Shown: positions 1 to 4,792, counted from the stretch's first letter. The stretch is 6,148 bases of DNA from Nitrososphaerota archaeon (GCA_027886795.1 JAPCJU010000075.1:1-6148); one strand, 5' to 3'. Program-made: numbers and translations. The notes: generated from the letters alone by a model not told the origin.

Positions 1-2
1 CC

Positions 3-86
3 TATCACCTGTCTGACAAGGGCTTTCAGCTTCTGAACCAGTTCATCTCGATCAGGGAAGATCTCAACTTACAGAGCGAATCCTGA
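3..86 (+). CDS. C-terminal end of a winged-helix transcription regulator (partial)
   Basis: The third forward frame is open from the window edge to a TGA at 84-86 and gives 27 residues, beginning YHLSDKGFQLLNQF and ending in LNLQSES. The pattern Y-x-L-(S/T)-x-K-G-x-x-L-L is the wing strand and last helix of small archaeal winged-helix DNA-binding proteins, where the final helix usually forms the dimer contact. It probably binds DNA as a dimer and regulates transcription. The start and recognition helix lie outside the window, so the exact family and targets cannot be told. T-rich sequence follows directly, consistent with the end of a transcript. The coding call rests on motif resemblance over a short stretch. 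Confidence 0.65.
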   Translation, partial: YHLSDKGFQLLNQFISIREDLNLQSES

Positions 87-94
87 TCGCACCC

Positions 95-107
95 TTTTTC
101 TCTCTTT
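95..107 (+). terminator. Oligo-T archaeal-type terminator after the winged-helix gene
   Basis: A T5 run at 95-99 leads into a pyrimidine-rich tract 8 bp after the stop codon, with further T6 (127-132) and T7 (151-157) runs downstream. Archaeal RNA polymerase terminates at such T tracts without needing a hairpin. No strong stem precedes it; only a 4-bp CGCC/GGCG pair flanks the T6 run (121-124 with 133-136). Confidence 0.5.
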
Positions 108-195
108 CAAAAATATCTCCCGCCGCTTTTTTGGCGTATCCCCCCGTTACTTTTTTTCCTTTCTTCAAACAAACTCATTTTATTCCTATGGCACG

Positions 196-597
196 ATGTT
201 TGAATTCGCCAAACAAAATCGCAGATTTTTCGAACGAAATTTTCCAGGCGATTTTGTTTCCACAATTGGAAAACAAGTTCGTTTATCTGAACCTAGATTC
301 ACTATACCCAATCTTAAAATCAACTCGGGAGCCAAGATAGAGAAGCGAATTGAAACATTGCCTTTTGGCAAACGTTGCACCAGCATATCTTCAATCAATG
401 AAGCAGATGATAACATATTATCTGTGATTGAGGGAGCTTTGAAGAGCCATACCTGGGTCATTCAAAGATCCGAAAAGATCGGATCAATGGTCGCTGGTTT
501 CCAGAGTCTCATCGTACGCTGTGTTTGCACTCGCTGTTCGCTGGAAAGATTGTGGCTTCTGACAGAACCCAAGCGCAATAAACTCGAGCCATGATTC
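196..597 (+). CDS. Doubtful 132-residue ORF, no recognised family
   Basis: An ATG-started frame of 132 codons ends in TGA at 595-597. I do not recognise the protein. It is basic, has no clear hydrophobic segment, and carries a C-x-C-x-x-C cluster near residues 109-114 (CVCTRC), which could bind metal but is not embedded in a known zinc-ribbon pattern. There is no Shine-Dalgarno-like sequence and no well-placed TATA element before the ATG. Two other frames are also open across the same stretch (131-343 plus, 186-461 minus), which is typical of non-coding DNA with few stops. It could be a real orphan gene, a decayed gene, or chance; I lean towards chance. Confidence 0.25.
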
Positions 598-881
598 CTC
601 TTTAAGCAAGCTTTTTGATTGACACTGCTTTCGGTAAGCAGAGTTAGAGCAGCTATTCGTTTAGGTTAAGCTCAATTGATGTAATGATATATCGATGGAA
701 CTTTCCAATGAAAATCTGGATTAGGGATTTTATCATATTTCACTTTCATGAAAAACGCAAATGGCGATCAGATTAGGTACATCGGTTAGTCAAGAGACTA
801 ATTACTTCCCCATCTATATCTCGAAAATGGGGATAATTGTTAAATAATGGGGTTCATCTAGAGTATTGGGAATCTCGGCCG
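598..881. other. Intergenic region upstream of the first vapBC pair
   Basis: No convincing gene is visible. It holds a T5 run at 612-616, a 6-bp inverted repeat CTGCTT/AAGCAG (625-630 with 636-641, 5-nt loop), AT-rich stretches around 680-695 and 730-745, and a TATA-like element near 815-819. The two ATGs at 827 and 847 open only six- and four-codon frames and are not credible starts. Confidence 0.5.
815..819 (+). promoter_or_regulatory. TATA-like element upstream of vapB
   Basis: The sequence CTATATC contains TATAT at 815-819. An archaeal TATA box centred here would place the transcription start at about 842-845. That would leave a leader of roughly 40 nt before the TTG at 882 and would exclude the longer TTG start at 837. 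Only the spacing and AT-richness support it; no clear BRE was recognised. Confidence 0.35.
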
Positions 882-1127
882 TTGTCAACTGTAAGGCATG
901 TAGATAGGCAAGGAAGGATCGCCCTTCCACTCGATTGGCGTCTGAAGAGTTTGAAAGGAGAGAAGGAAGTTGTTGTCGTAGAACATGAAGATTTTTTGGT
1001 GATTCGGCCGCATCGAAAAATCGATCTGACCGAGTTTTTTGACCGCGTAAGAGTCGACATTGACCCCAAAGCTTTTGCTGATTACACCCTTTTGAGACAG
1101 GCTCTGTTGAAGAAAAACGGAGAATAG
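882..1127 (+). CDS. vapB: AbrB/MazE-fold antitoxin (VapB-type)
   Basis: Predicted antitoxin of a VapBC pair: the N-terminal swapped-hairpin AbrB domain would bind the operator and the C-terminal tail would bind and inhibit the PIN toxin. With a TTG start at 882 the protein is 81 residues. Residues 4-16 (VRHVDRQGRIALP) match the AbrB signature (x-V-D-x-Q-G-R-I-x-L-P), and strands follow through EVVVVEHEDFLVIRP. The tail FADYTLLRQALLKK is a plausible toxin-wrapping helix. The frame stays open to another TTG at 837, preceded by GGGGA, which adds 15 residues unlike the family; I prefer 882 on family length and the TATA position, but the start is unsettled. The stop lies 5 bp before the vapC start, indicating one transcript, probably autoregulated. 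Confidence 0.82.
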   Translation: MSTVRHVDRQGRIALPLDWRLKSLKGEKEVVVVEHEDFLVIRPHRKIDLTEFFDRVRVDIDPKAFADYTLLRQALLKKNGE

Positions 1128-1132
1128 ATTGC

Positions 1133-1552
1133 TTGAGATTTGTCGATGCTTCCGTCTTCCTCTACGCATATTTGCGATCGGAGAAGAAGATTCCGCCTAA
1201 CATTGAAATCCTGAAACGGAACGCACGGAACATTGTCGAGAGAATAAATCGAGGGGAGGAAGTCACAACTAGCCTGGTTCACGTTTCTGAGATAGCCAAC
1301 ATATTGGAATCAAGGACTAGCCTCGAAACGACCGGCGACATTATTTCCGCTTTGCTCAGTCTTGCAAACTTGGATGTCGAAGAGCCTTCCAAAGCTCTGT
1401 ACGAATCAGCAACAGAGGTTTCGCGCTCGTTTAGCTTAGGAATAAACGATGCTCTTGCTTTCTTACTAATGAAAAAAGAAGACATTACTGAAGTGTATAG
1501 TTTCGACAAGGATTTTGATAAATTGAAAGATCTGAAAAGAGTTACTGAATAA
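1133..1552 (+). CDS. vapC: PIN-domain ribonuclease toxin (VapC)
   Basis: Predicted Mg-dependent endoribonuclease toxin of 139 residues, the normal VapC length. The PIN acidic set is visible: D5 in FVDASVFLYA, E53 in HVSEIANILE, D106 in GINDALAFLLM, and D125 in YSFDKDFDKL, with D127 and D129 next to it. VapC proteins commonly cut tRNA or rRNA; the target here is unknown. The start is TTG at 1133, supported by GGAGA at 1119-1123 (9-nt spacing) and by the family-typical beginning MRFVDAS. It follows the AbrB-type antitoxin after a 5-bp gap, so translation is probably coupled. All catalytic residues are present, so it should be active when freed from its antitoxin. Confidence 0.9.
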   Translation: MRFVDASVFLYAYLRSEKKIPPNIEILKRNARNIVERINRGEEVTTSLVHVSEIANILESRTSLETTGDIISALLSLANLDVEEPSKALYESATEVSRSFSLGINDALAFLLMKKEDITEVYSFDKDFDKLKDLKRVTE

Positions 1553-1555
1553 ATA

Positions 1556-1561
1556 TTTTTT
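1556..1561 (+). terminator. T6 terminator after vapC
   Basis: A run of six T begins 3 bp after the vapC TAA stop. This is the usual archaeal oligo-T termination signal. A 9-bp inverted repeat follows at 1578-1619 and may back it up. Confidence 0.5.
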
Positions 1562-1577
1562 GGATTATGATCCAGAT

Positions 1578-1619
1578 CAATTCTTCGTTTTCTGTTATCT
1601 AAGATTGAAAGAAGAATTG
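1578..1619. repeat. 9-bp perfect inverted repeat downstream of vapC
   Basis: CAATTCTTC (1578-1586) is the exact reverse complement of GAAGAATTG (1611-1619). With one bulged C at 1620 the pairing extends by GAT (1575-1577) with ATC (1621-1623), giving 12 pairs around a 24-nt loop. No T-run follows the second arm, so it is not a classic intrinsic terminator. It could protect the vapBC mRNA 3' end or be a protein-binding site. Confidence 0.5.
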
Positions 1620-1724
1620 CATCACCAACAGGGGATGTCAGAGCCCAAGAATTTGTATTCAGGAGATGCCATGTAGCTAGTTTTCCGATATGTACGCAGC
1701 GTTCAGTACCACAACCTCACACGG

Positions 1725-1732
1725 AATAAATA
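1725..1732 (+). promoter_or_regulatory. TATA-like box of the PadR gene
   Basis: AATAAATA lies about 25 bp before the centre of the 1747-1764 palindrome. A start site at the usual archaeal distance would therefore fall within that palindrome, leaving about 100 nt of 5' leader before the ATG at 1855. The match to an archaeal TATA consensus is moderate. Confidence 0.35.
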
Positions 1733-1746
1733 CAAAGTTTCGTGCT

Positions 1747-1764
1747 TTGAGATATTGCTCTCAA
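1747..1764. promoter_or_regulatory. Candidate operator: TTGAGA-N6-TCTCAA palindrome
   Basis: TTGAGA at 1747-1752 and TCTCAA at 1759-1764 are perfect inverted 6-mers separated by six bases. This is the size and symmetry of a dimeric winged-helix operator, and it lies roughly where transcription of the downstream PadR gene would begin. PadR proteins often repress their own gene, so autoregulation is a reasonable guess, though the sequence does not match the ATGT-N8-ACAT site known for bacterial PadR. Confidence 0.35.
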
Positions 1765-1854
1765 TCTGTGGGACGAAAACGGATACTCTCGCGTGTTGAT
1801 TGTATCTGATTTCTTTTCGCTAGCTGAGAGAAAAGAGAAGATTCAAAGAAAATA

Positions 1855-2646
1855 ATGCTCGCAACAAAGCAACAGGAGACCCAGCTTGGACGGCCCTTGC
1901 AGGCAGAGTCTACAAACGTTGCAAAGCAGCTCGTTGACGTTGAAATTTTGTACCTCCTCACATTTTCTGCCAAGAGCGGCTACGAGCTCCGAAAGCATCT
2001 CGCGAGCTGGTTTAAGATCAACATTAGCTACGGCACTTTGTACCCGCACCTCCACGCCCTGGAGAAGGCAGGAATGGTCACCGGCACTTGGCAGCAAAAG
2101 TTCGAGGAGGCCCCGCTGAAGAAAAGGATGTACTCGTTGACACCCATGGGAACAGCCATCCTTCGAGGAAACATTGAGAGTTTGTCAAAGATTTCTCTCA
2201 CCATGCAGTTCATGATAACTCACGTAAGCGCATCAACTCAAGTGATACCCACTATTTCTGACGAGCAAAGGAAAGCGCTGGATCTCGTTGAGGGATTTTT
2301 GTCACATCGCGGTTATGTCGTGAGAAAACTGGCGATCGTAAAGGGCTTTTCGTCGCAAGAATACCCGCTCGATCTTTTTGCGGTCAGACCTGAATTCAAA
2401 TCCTCAAACATCATTCTGCGACTCGCGGGACGAAGCGGAGTCTCGATCGATGATATTTTGAAGATGTACGTAATTTCGTTCGAACTGGAGGCGGCGAGAT
2501 CGCTGATCCTCGTACCATCCTCTACGGTCTCGGAGGACGCGCGAAAACTCGCACAGTTCTGCCATATCTCAATCTACACAGGGCAGGATGATGAGAGCGC
2601 TGCGGCTAACTTGATTTCGTCGTACGATGCATCTTTATCTTCATAA
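1855..2646 (+). CDS. PadR-family regulator fused to an Mrr-like (restriction-endonuclease-fold) domain
   Basis: A 263-residue protein, more than twice the usual ~110 residues of small PadR proteins. Residues ~26-115 form the PadR winged helix: SGYELRKHL, then the signature YGTLYPHLHALEKAG (59-73), and the wing YSLTPMG (93-99). Residues ~136-258 form a second domain: GYVVRKLAIVKGFSS, LDLFAV (172-177), NIILRLAG, SLILVPSSTVSEDARKLAQF. This resembles the alpha/beta core of Mrr-type nucleases seen fused to DNA-binding domains in archaea. D173 could be the first catalytic acid, but the expected downstream (Q/E)-x-K is replaced by I-x-L-R-L, so cleavage activity is unlikely; it may be a dimerisation, DNA-contact or ligand module. 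It probably represses or activates nearby genes in the cytoplasm. The ATG start is AT-rich upstream with only weak purine SD-like sequence. It is flanked by toxin-antitoxin modules but is transcribed alone. Confidence 0.8.
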   Translation: MLATKQQETQLGRPLQAESTNVAKQLVDVEILYLLTFSAKSGYELRKHLASWFKINISYGTLYPHLHALEKAGMVTGTWQQKFEEAPLKKRMYSLTPMGTAILRGNIESLSKISLTMQFMITHVSASTQVIPTISDEQRKALDLVEGFLSHRGYVVRKLAIVKGFSSQEYPLDLFAVRPEFKSSNIILRLAGRSGVSIDDILKMYVISFELEAARSLILVPSSTVSEDARKLAQFCHISIYTGQDDESAAANLISSYDASLSS

Positions 2647-2705
2647 CCAGATTGAGATAAGATTAGCAGATTTCCGAGATCTATGTTGCATCCTTAAAAG
2701 CACAA

Positions 2706-2714
2706 GTTAACTCG
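2706..2714. repeat. First copy of direct repeat GTTAACTCG
   Basis: GTTAACTCG recurs exactly at 2835-2843, 129 bp downstream. Each copy contains the palindrome GTTAAC. The second copy ends three bases before the DUF4258 start codon, so the pair might be binding sites for the module's own regulator. Chance is possible for a 9-mer of this composition. Confidence 0.3.
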
Positions 2715-2811
2715 GACTATAGTTCTTTCAAACTCCCTTGTCAACAAATTGGGAAGCAATATGCGACGAGGATAGGGATCCTGTTCCCGTCTCTAATTCT
2801 ACGCGCTACAG

Positions 2812-2843
2812 TTAATTGAAGATTAATTAAATATGTTAACTCG
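2812..2843 (+). promoter_or_regulatory. Candidate promoter/operator of the DUF4258-DUF2283 pair
   Basis: An AT-rich block directly before the TTG start contains two TTAATT elements one helical turn apart (2812-2817 and 2823-2828). The first also pairs as an inverted repeat with AATTAA at 2825-2830. TTAATTAAATAT (2823-2834) is TATA-like and GTTAAC (2835-2840) is palindromic. This density of symmetric AT elements suggests a promoter overlapped by an operator, as expected for autoregulated toxin-antitoxin units. No Shine-Dalgarno is present before the TTG, so the mRNA may be leaderless or short-leadered. Confidence 0.4.
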
Positions 2844-2846
2844 TCC

Positions 2847-3128
2847 TTGCCGCATTTCATCTACACCAAACATTCTACGGTTAAGATGGTTGAGAGAAGC
2901 ATTCCTCCGGACCTTATCGAGAAGGCACTGCTCGAAGGAAGGGAGCGATACATTGACGTAAGGCATAACACTCTGATTGCTGTAAATCGAGGAGACAAGC
3001 CATTAGTTGTGGCATATAGAATTGATTGCAATGACGTAGTCGTTGTTACTGTGTATTCTCCAGAGAATATTAATAGGCTGGTCGAGCGTAGAGTTCAGGC
3101 AGGGAGCTGGAATCTTTGGCCAAAATAA
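2847..3128 (+). CDS. DUF4258 protein, probable RelE/BrnT-like toxin component
   Basis: A 93-residue protein with the DUF4258 pattern: an aromatic-T-K-H opening (FIYTKHSTVKMVERSI, residues 4-19), a helix PPDLIEKALLEG, then strands ending in VVVVTVYSP (64-72). DUF4258 proteins are small, resemble RelE/BrnT-like toxins and are often beside small partners; that this one is an mRNA-directed toxin is inference. H9, K13, R17 and the strand residues would be candidate functional positions. The start is TTG at 2847, chosen because the conserved opening begins right after it. It overlaps the DUF2283 gene by 13 bp, so the two are translationally coupled. The toxin-like gene comes first, reversing the usual antitoxin-toxin order, as in RelE-like HigBA or BrnTA systems. 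Confidence 0.75.
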   Translation: MPHFIYTKHSTVKMVERSIPPDLIEKALLEGRERYIDVRHNTLIAVNRGDKPLVVAYRIDCNDVVVVTVYSPENINRLVERRVQAGSWNLWPK

Positions 3129-3322
3129 CATACGATCCTGAGACCGATATACTCTATGTCAGGATCTTGGACGGACCGGAATACGATGTCTTAGAATCAG
3201 ATGATTCCGAGCTCTACGTCGACAAATCTGGTAAACTCTTGGCTATTGAAGTGTGGAATGCAAGTAAGAATGGGCTCGATTCAATAATAAGATCTCTGAC
3301 CGTAAAGGTTCCTTCCGTGTGA
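3116..3322 (+). CDS. DUF2283 protein, probable antitoxin/partner of DUF4258
   Basis: A 68-residue protein with the DUF2283 signature: ITYDPETDILYVRI (4-17), the central LYVDKSGKLLAIEVWNAS (33-50) and a short C-terminal tail. DUF2283 is a small beta-rich family of unknown biochemistry, commonly encoded directly next to DUF4258; a role as its neutralising partner is inferred from that pairing. The start is TTG at 3116, inside the upstream gene, with AGGGAG at 3101-3106 nine bases before it, a good ribosome-binding site. The 13-bp overlap implies a fixed production ratio. The stop is followed by GAAAAATTTTCC, with a T4 run that could help end the transcript. Confidence 0.8.
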   Translation: MAKITYDPETDILYVRILDGPEYDVLESDDSELYVDKSGKLLAIEVWNASKNGLDSIIRSLTVKVPSV

Positions 3323-3403
3323 AAAATTTTCCGAAATATCTTCCTGTGGTCAAGAAATAGAAGGCCATTGGTTTAGCACGATCGAAATATCAACTCGTTT
3401 GAT

Positions 3404-3428
3404 GGAGAGAGGAGATAGAACTCTCTCC
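3404..3428. terminator. Hairpin between convergent genes, possible shared terminator
   Basis: GGAGAGAG (3404-3411) pairs perfectly with CTCTCTCC (3421-3428) around a 9-nt loop. It lies between the end of the DUF2283 gene (plus) and the end of the protease gene (minus), 10 bp past the latter. It would form in transcripts from either side, so a bidirectional terminator or mRNA-end stabiliser fits. No long T-run follows on either strand, which weakens the terminator call. Confidence 0.4.
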
Positions 3429-3438
3429 CTCCCTTTAG

Positions 3439-3801
3439 CTAGATCGCGAGAAATACATCCTCCCTGGTTATTTTTCCGCTCCGGGGATCAATCTTAATTC
3501 CAAGCTCCTCCATTGTTAGGGCTCCCAAGACGGTCGCGTCAGATTCCTCGCCGAAGACTACTTCGCTCACTCCAGAAGCGCCGTCGACTGAGCAAACGGC
3601 GGCGCCATAGGGTCGTTCGACGATTTCTCCGCTTATTGTTTTGAATCTCCTGATGCCGAGCTCCCGTAACTCTACTTGTTGAGCTATTTTCTTTGGAATC
3701 CAGGTACTGAATGAGCTGCTGTCTACTATCGCCTCAATATCGCCAACGCATTTGGTTGGATCTTGGCTGTTGCAGATATTCATTTTGACTCGGATTATCA
3801 A
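3439..3801 (-). CDS. Retropepsin-like aspartic protease homologue with altered active site
   Basis: A 120-residue single-domain protein of the clan AA (retropepsin-like) type, which would act as a homodimer, each subunit giving one catalytic Asp. Visible landmarks are AIVDSSSFSTWIP (24-36) at the active-site position, an EVVFGE strand (80-85), VLGALTMEELGI (91-102) and IDPRSGKI near the end, the order expected for this family. The canonical D-(T/S)-G is D27-S28-S29: the catalytic Asp is kept but the glycine is serine (codon AGC, one base from GGC). Activity is therefore uncertain. No signal peptide or membrane segment is seen, so it is probably cytoplasmic. The start is TTG at 3801, supported by GGAGAAGGGA at 3811-3820 nine bases upstream; an ATG six codons in (3783) is an alternative. 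It is convergent to the DUF4258/DUF2283 pair. Confidence 0.75.
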   Translation of the reverse strand: MIIRVKMNICNSQDPTKCVGDIEAIVDSSSFSTWIPKKIAQQVELRELGIRRFKTISGEIVERPYGAAVCSVDGASGVSEVVFGEESDATVLGALTMEELGIKIDPRSGKITREDVFLAI

Positions 3802-4117
3802 CTTGGTTGGTCCCTTCTCCGGTGTCCCTTTCCTGATATTTGAGATAAAAATGGATATTTTACTTTATGGTCTACTTGGGATTTATCCTAAAATCGAGAA
3901 GAGGAAAAATCATTAGATGTTGAATCTTCTCACTCGCAGTTTCTTGACGCAATTCTAGCAGCTCTTCTAATCTGCCCCATTGGACAAAATATTCCAACCT
4001 CCTTCATCATATGTACCACTAGACAGTCGCATCGGGACCTTCGACGCTCCCAAATCTCACAATTCAGGAACAAAAGATTAATGTGTGACTGCACATATTG
4101 CAATTATTGATCCAGAA
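3802..4117. other. Divergent intergenic region between the protease and the RHH antitoxin
   Basis: These 316 bp hold the minus-strand protease promoter on the left. The rest shows AT-rich patches (3841-3867, 4092-4110) but no strong repeat. A 26-codon minus-strand frame (3930-4010) with ATG-ATG start gives MMKEVGIFCPMGQIRR..., which I cannot assign and do not call as a gene. The right end must hold the antitoxin promoter; TTAATG near 4078 and ATATT near 4095 are weak TATA candidates. Confidence 0.4.
3811..3851 (-). promoter_or_regulatory. Promoter and ribosome-binding site of the protease gene
   Basis: On the minus strand TTTTTATC (3844-3851) is a TATA-like element. A start about 26 bp on, near 3821, would give a 20-nt leader carrying GGAGAAGGGA (3811-3820) just before the TTG at 3801. 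The spacing is coherent for an archaeal promoter plus Shine-Dalgarno and supports the TTG over the internal ATG. Confidence 0.4.
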
Positions 4118-4339
4118 ATGCCGAACATGACCCTGGCCATTCCCGAAGAGCTGCATAAGAAAATGAAAAGACATACTGAACTGAAGTGGAGTGACATCGC
4201 GAGGCAGGCTTTTGAAAGGAAAATCAAAGAAATAGAATTTATGGACAAGTTACTGGAAAAGAGCGATCTCACGGAAAAGGATGCGCAAAGAATCGCACAT
4301 AGTGTGAATTCCAAAATAAGAAAACGGATCAGCGGTTGA
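4118..4339 (+). CDS. Ribbon-helix-helix antitoxin (VapB-type)
   Basis: A 73-residue protein starting MPNMTLAIPEELHKKM. Residues 3-8 would be the DNA-contacting beta strand, followed by helix A (PEELHKKMKRH) and helix B (KWSDIARQAFERKI, 23-36), the standard MetJ/Arc-type fold of archaeal VapB proteins. The charged tail LLEKSDLTEKDAQRIAHSVNSKIRKR would bind the toxin. The frame extends upstream to a GTG at 4085, but the extra 11 residues do not fit the family, so the ATG at 4118 is chosen; there is no Shine-Dalgarno, so translation may be leaderless. The stop overlaps the PIN gene start by 4 bp (TTGA). Autorepression as a complex with the toxin is expected for the family. Confidence 0.85.
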   Translation: MPNMTLAIPEELHKKMKRHTELKWSDIARQAFERKIKEIEFMDKLLEKSDLTEKDAQRIAHSVNSKIRKRISG

Positions 4340-4755
4340 GACTCGTCATTAATTCTGACCGAGTCATCGCAGCTCTAATCAAAGACTCGAAATGCAGACA
4401 GATTATTCTTTCCGATAGGTTTGAGTTTCTAACCATCGATTTTGCGAGGTCAGAAATACACGAACATGCAGATGAACTTCTTGAAAAGTCGGGTCTGTCG
4501 ATGGACGAGTTTGACGCGATTCTAGCCATACTTTTTGATAAGATATTCATCGTGAGTGATGTCGTAATCAGGGACAAGATGAATCAAGCGAGAATAATAA
4601 TGGACAGAATCGATCCGAATGATGCTCCATTCTTAGCTCTTGCAATGGCGACGGATAATGATGGCATATGGACGGAGGACAAACATTTTGAAAAGCAGAG
4701 AGCAATCAAGACTTGGAAAACGACAGATCTGCTAAGGGAGATGGATGAGAAGTAG
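4336..4755 (+). CDS. PIN-domain toxin, variant with Asn at the first catalytic position
   Basis: A 139-residue PIN-domain protein and probable toxin partner of the preceding RHH antitoxin. Landmarks: RLVINSDRVIAALIKDS (2-18) where most PIN proteins have the catalytic V-x-D, E40 in ARSEIHEH, D96 in DPNDAPFLALAMA and D115 in GIWTEDKHF, which remain. The first acidic residue is N6, with D8 two positions later. As I recall, related archaeal proteins also have N-T-N-R here, so this may be a subfamily trait rather than decay, but it predicts altered or D8-assisted metal binding. The TTG start at 4336 overlaps the antitoxin stop by 4 bp, implying coupled translation. It differs from the VapC at 1133-1552 in sequence and antitoxin class, so the two pairs were probably acquired separately. 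Confidence 0.8.
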   Translation: MRLVINSDRVIAALIKDSKCRQIILSDRFEFLTIDFARSEIHEHADELLEKSGLSMDEFDAILAILFDKIFIVSDVVIRDKMNQARIIMDRIDPNDAPFLALAMATDNDGIWTEDKHFEKQRAIKTWKTTDLLREMDEK

Positions 4756-4781
4756 ATGAAAAGTCTAATTTTGGCTTTCGA

Positions 4782-4786
4782 TTTTT
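4782..4786 (+). terminator. T5 run after the RHH/PIN pair
   Basis: T5 at 4782-4786, preceded by a T4 at 4769-4772, follows the PIN stop codon by about 27 bp and is a plausible archaeal oligo-T terminator. The 7-bp inverted repeat at 4793-4830 lies directly behind it. Confidence 0.4.
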
Positions 4787-4792
4787 CTAGAG

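Larger units (their letters stand above)
1553..1854. other. Intergenic region between vapC and the PadR gene
   Basis: No gene was found in these 302 bp. The left part holds the vapC T-run and the 1578-1619 inverted repeat. The right part holds a TATA-like AATAAATA (1725-1732), a 5-bp stem CAAAG/CTTTG (1733-1737 with 1745-1749) and the 18-bp palindrome at 1747-1764, so it is probably the control region of the PadR gene. A 13-codon ATG frame at 1636 abuts GGGG but has no other support. Confidence 0.5.

Noticed and set aside
131..343. 69-codon plus-strand frame
   Set aside because: It overlaps the 196-597 frame, is not preceded by a start-site signal, and shows no family resemblance.
186..461. 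91-codon minus-strand frame
   Set aside because: It is the shadow of a stretch with few stops; no motif or ribosome-binding site was recognised.
625..641. Hairpin CTGCTT/AAGCAG considered as part of a tRNA or small RNA
   Set aside because: Only one 6-bp stem is present; no cloverleaf, T-loop or anticodon arm can be built around it.
837..881. Longer TTG start for the AbrB antitoxin
   Set aside because: The extra 15 residues are unlike the family and the TATA-like element at 815-819 would place the transcript start after 837; kept only as an alternative.
1636..1677. 13-codon ATG frame in the vapC-padR spacer
   Set aside because: The purine stretch touches the ATG directly, leaving no proper ribosome-binding spacing, and there is no sign of conservation.
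3930..4010. 26-codon minus-strand frame starting ATG-ATG
   Set aside because: Too short to judge, without a Shine-Dalgarno before the ATGs and with no recognised family, although its amino acid content is not implausible.
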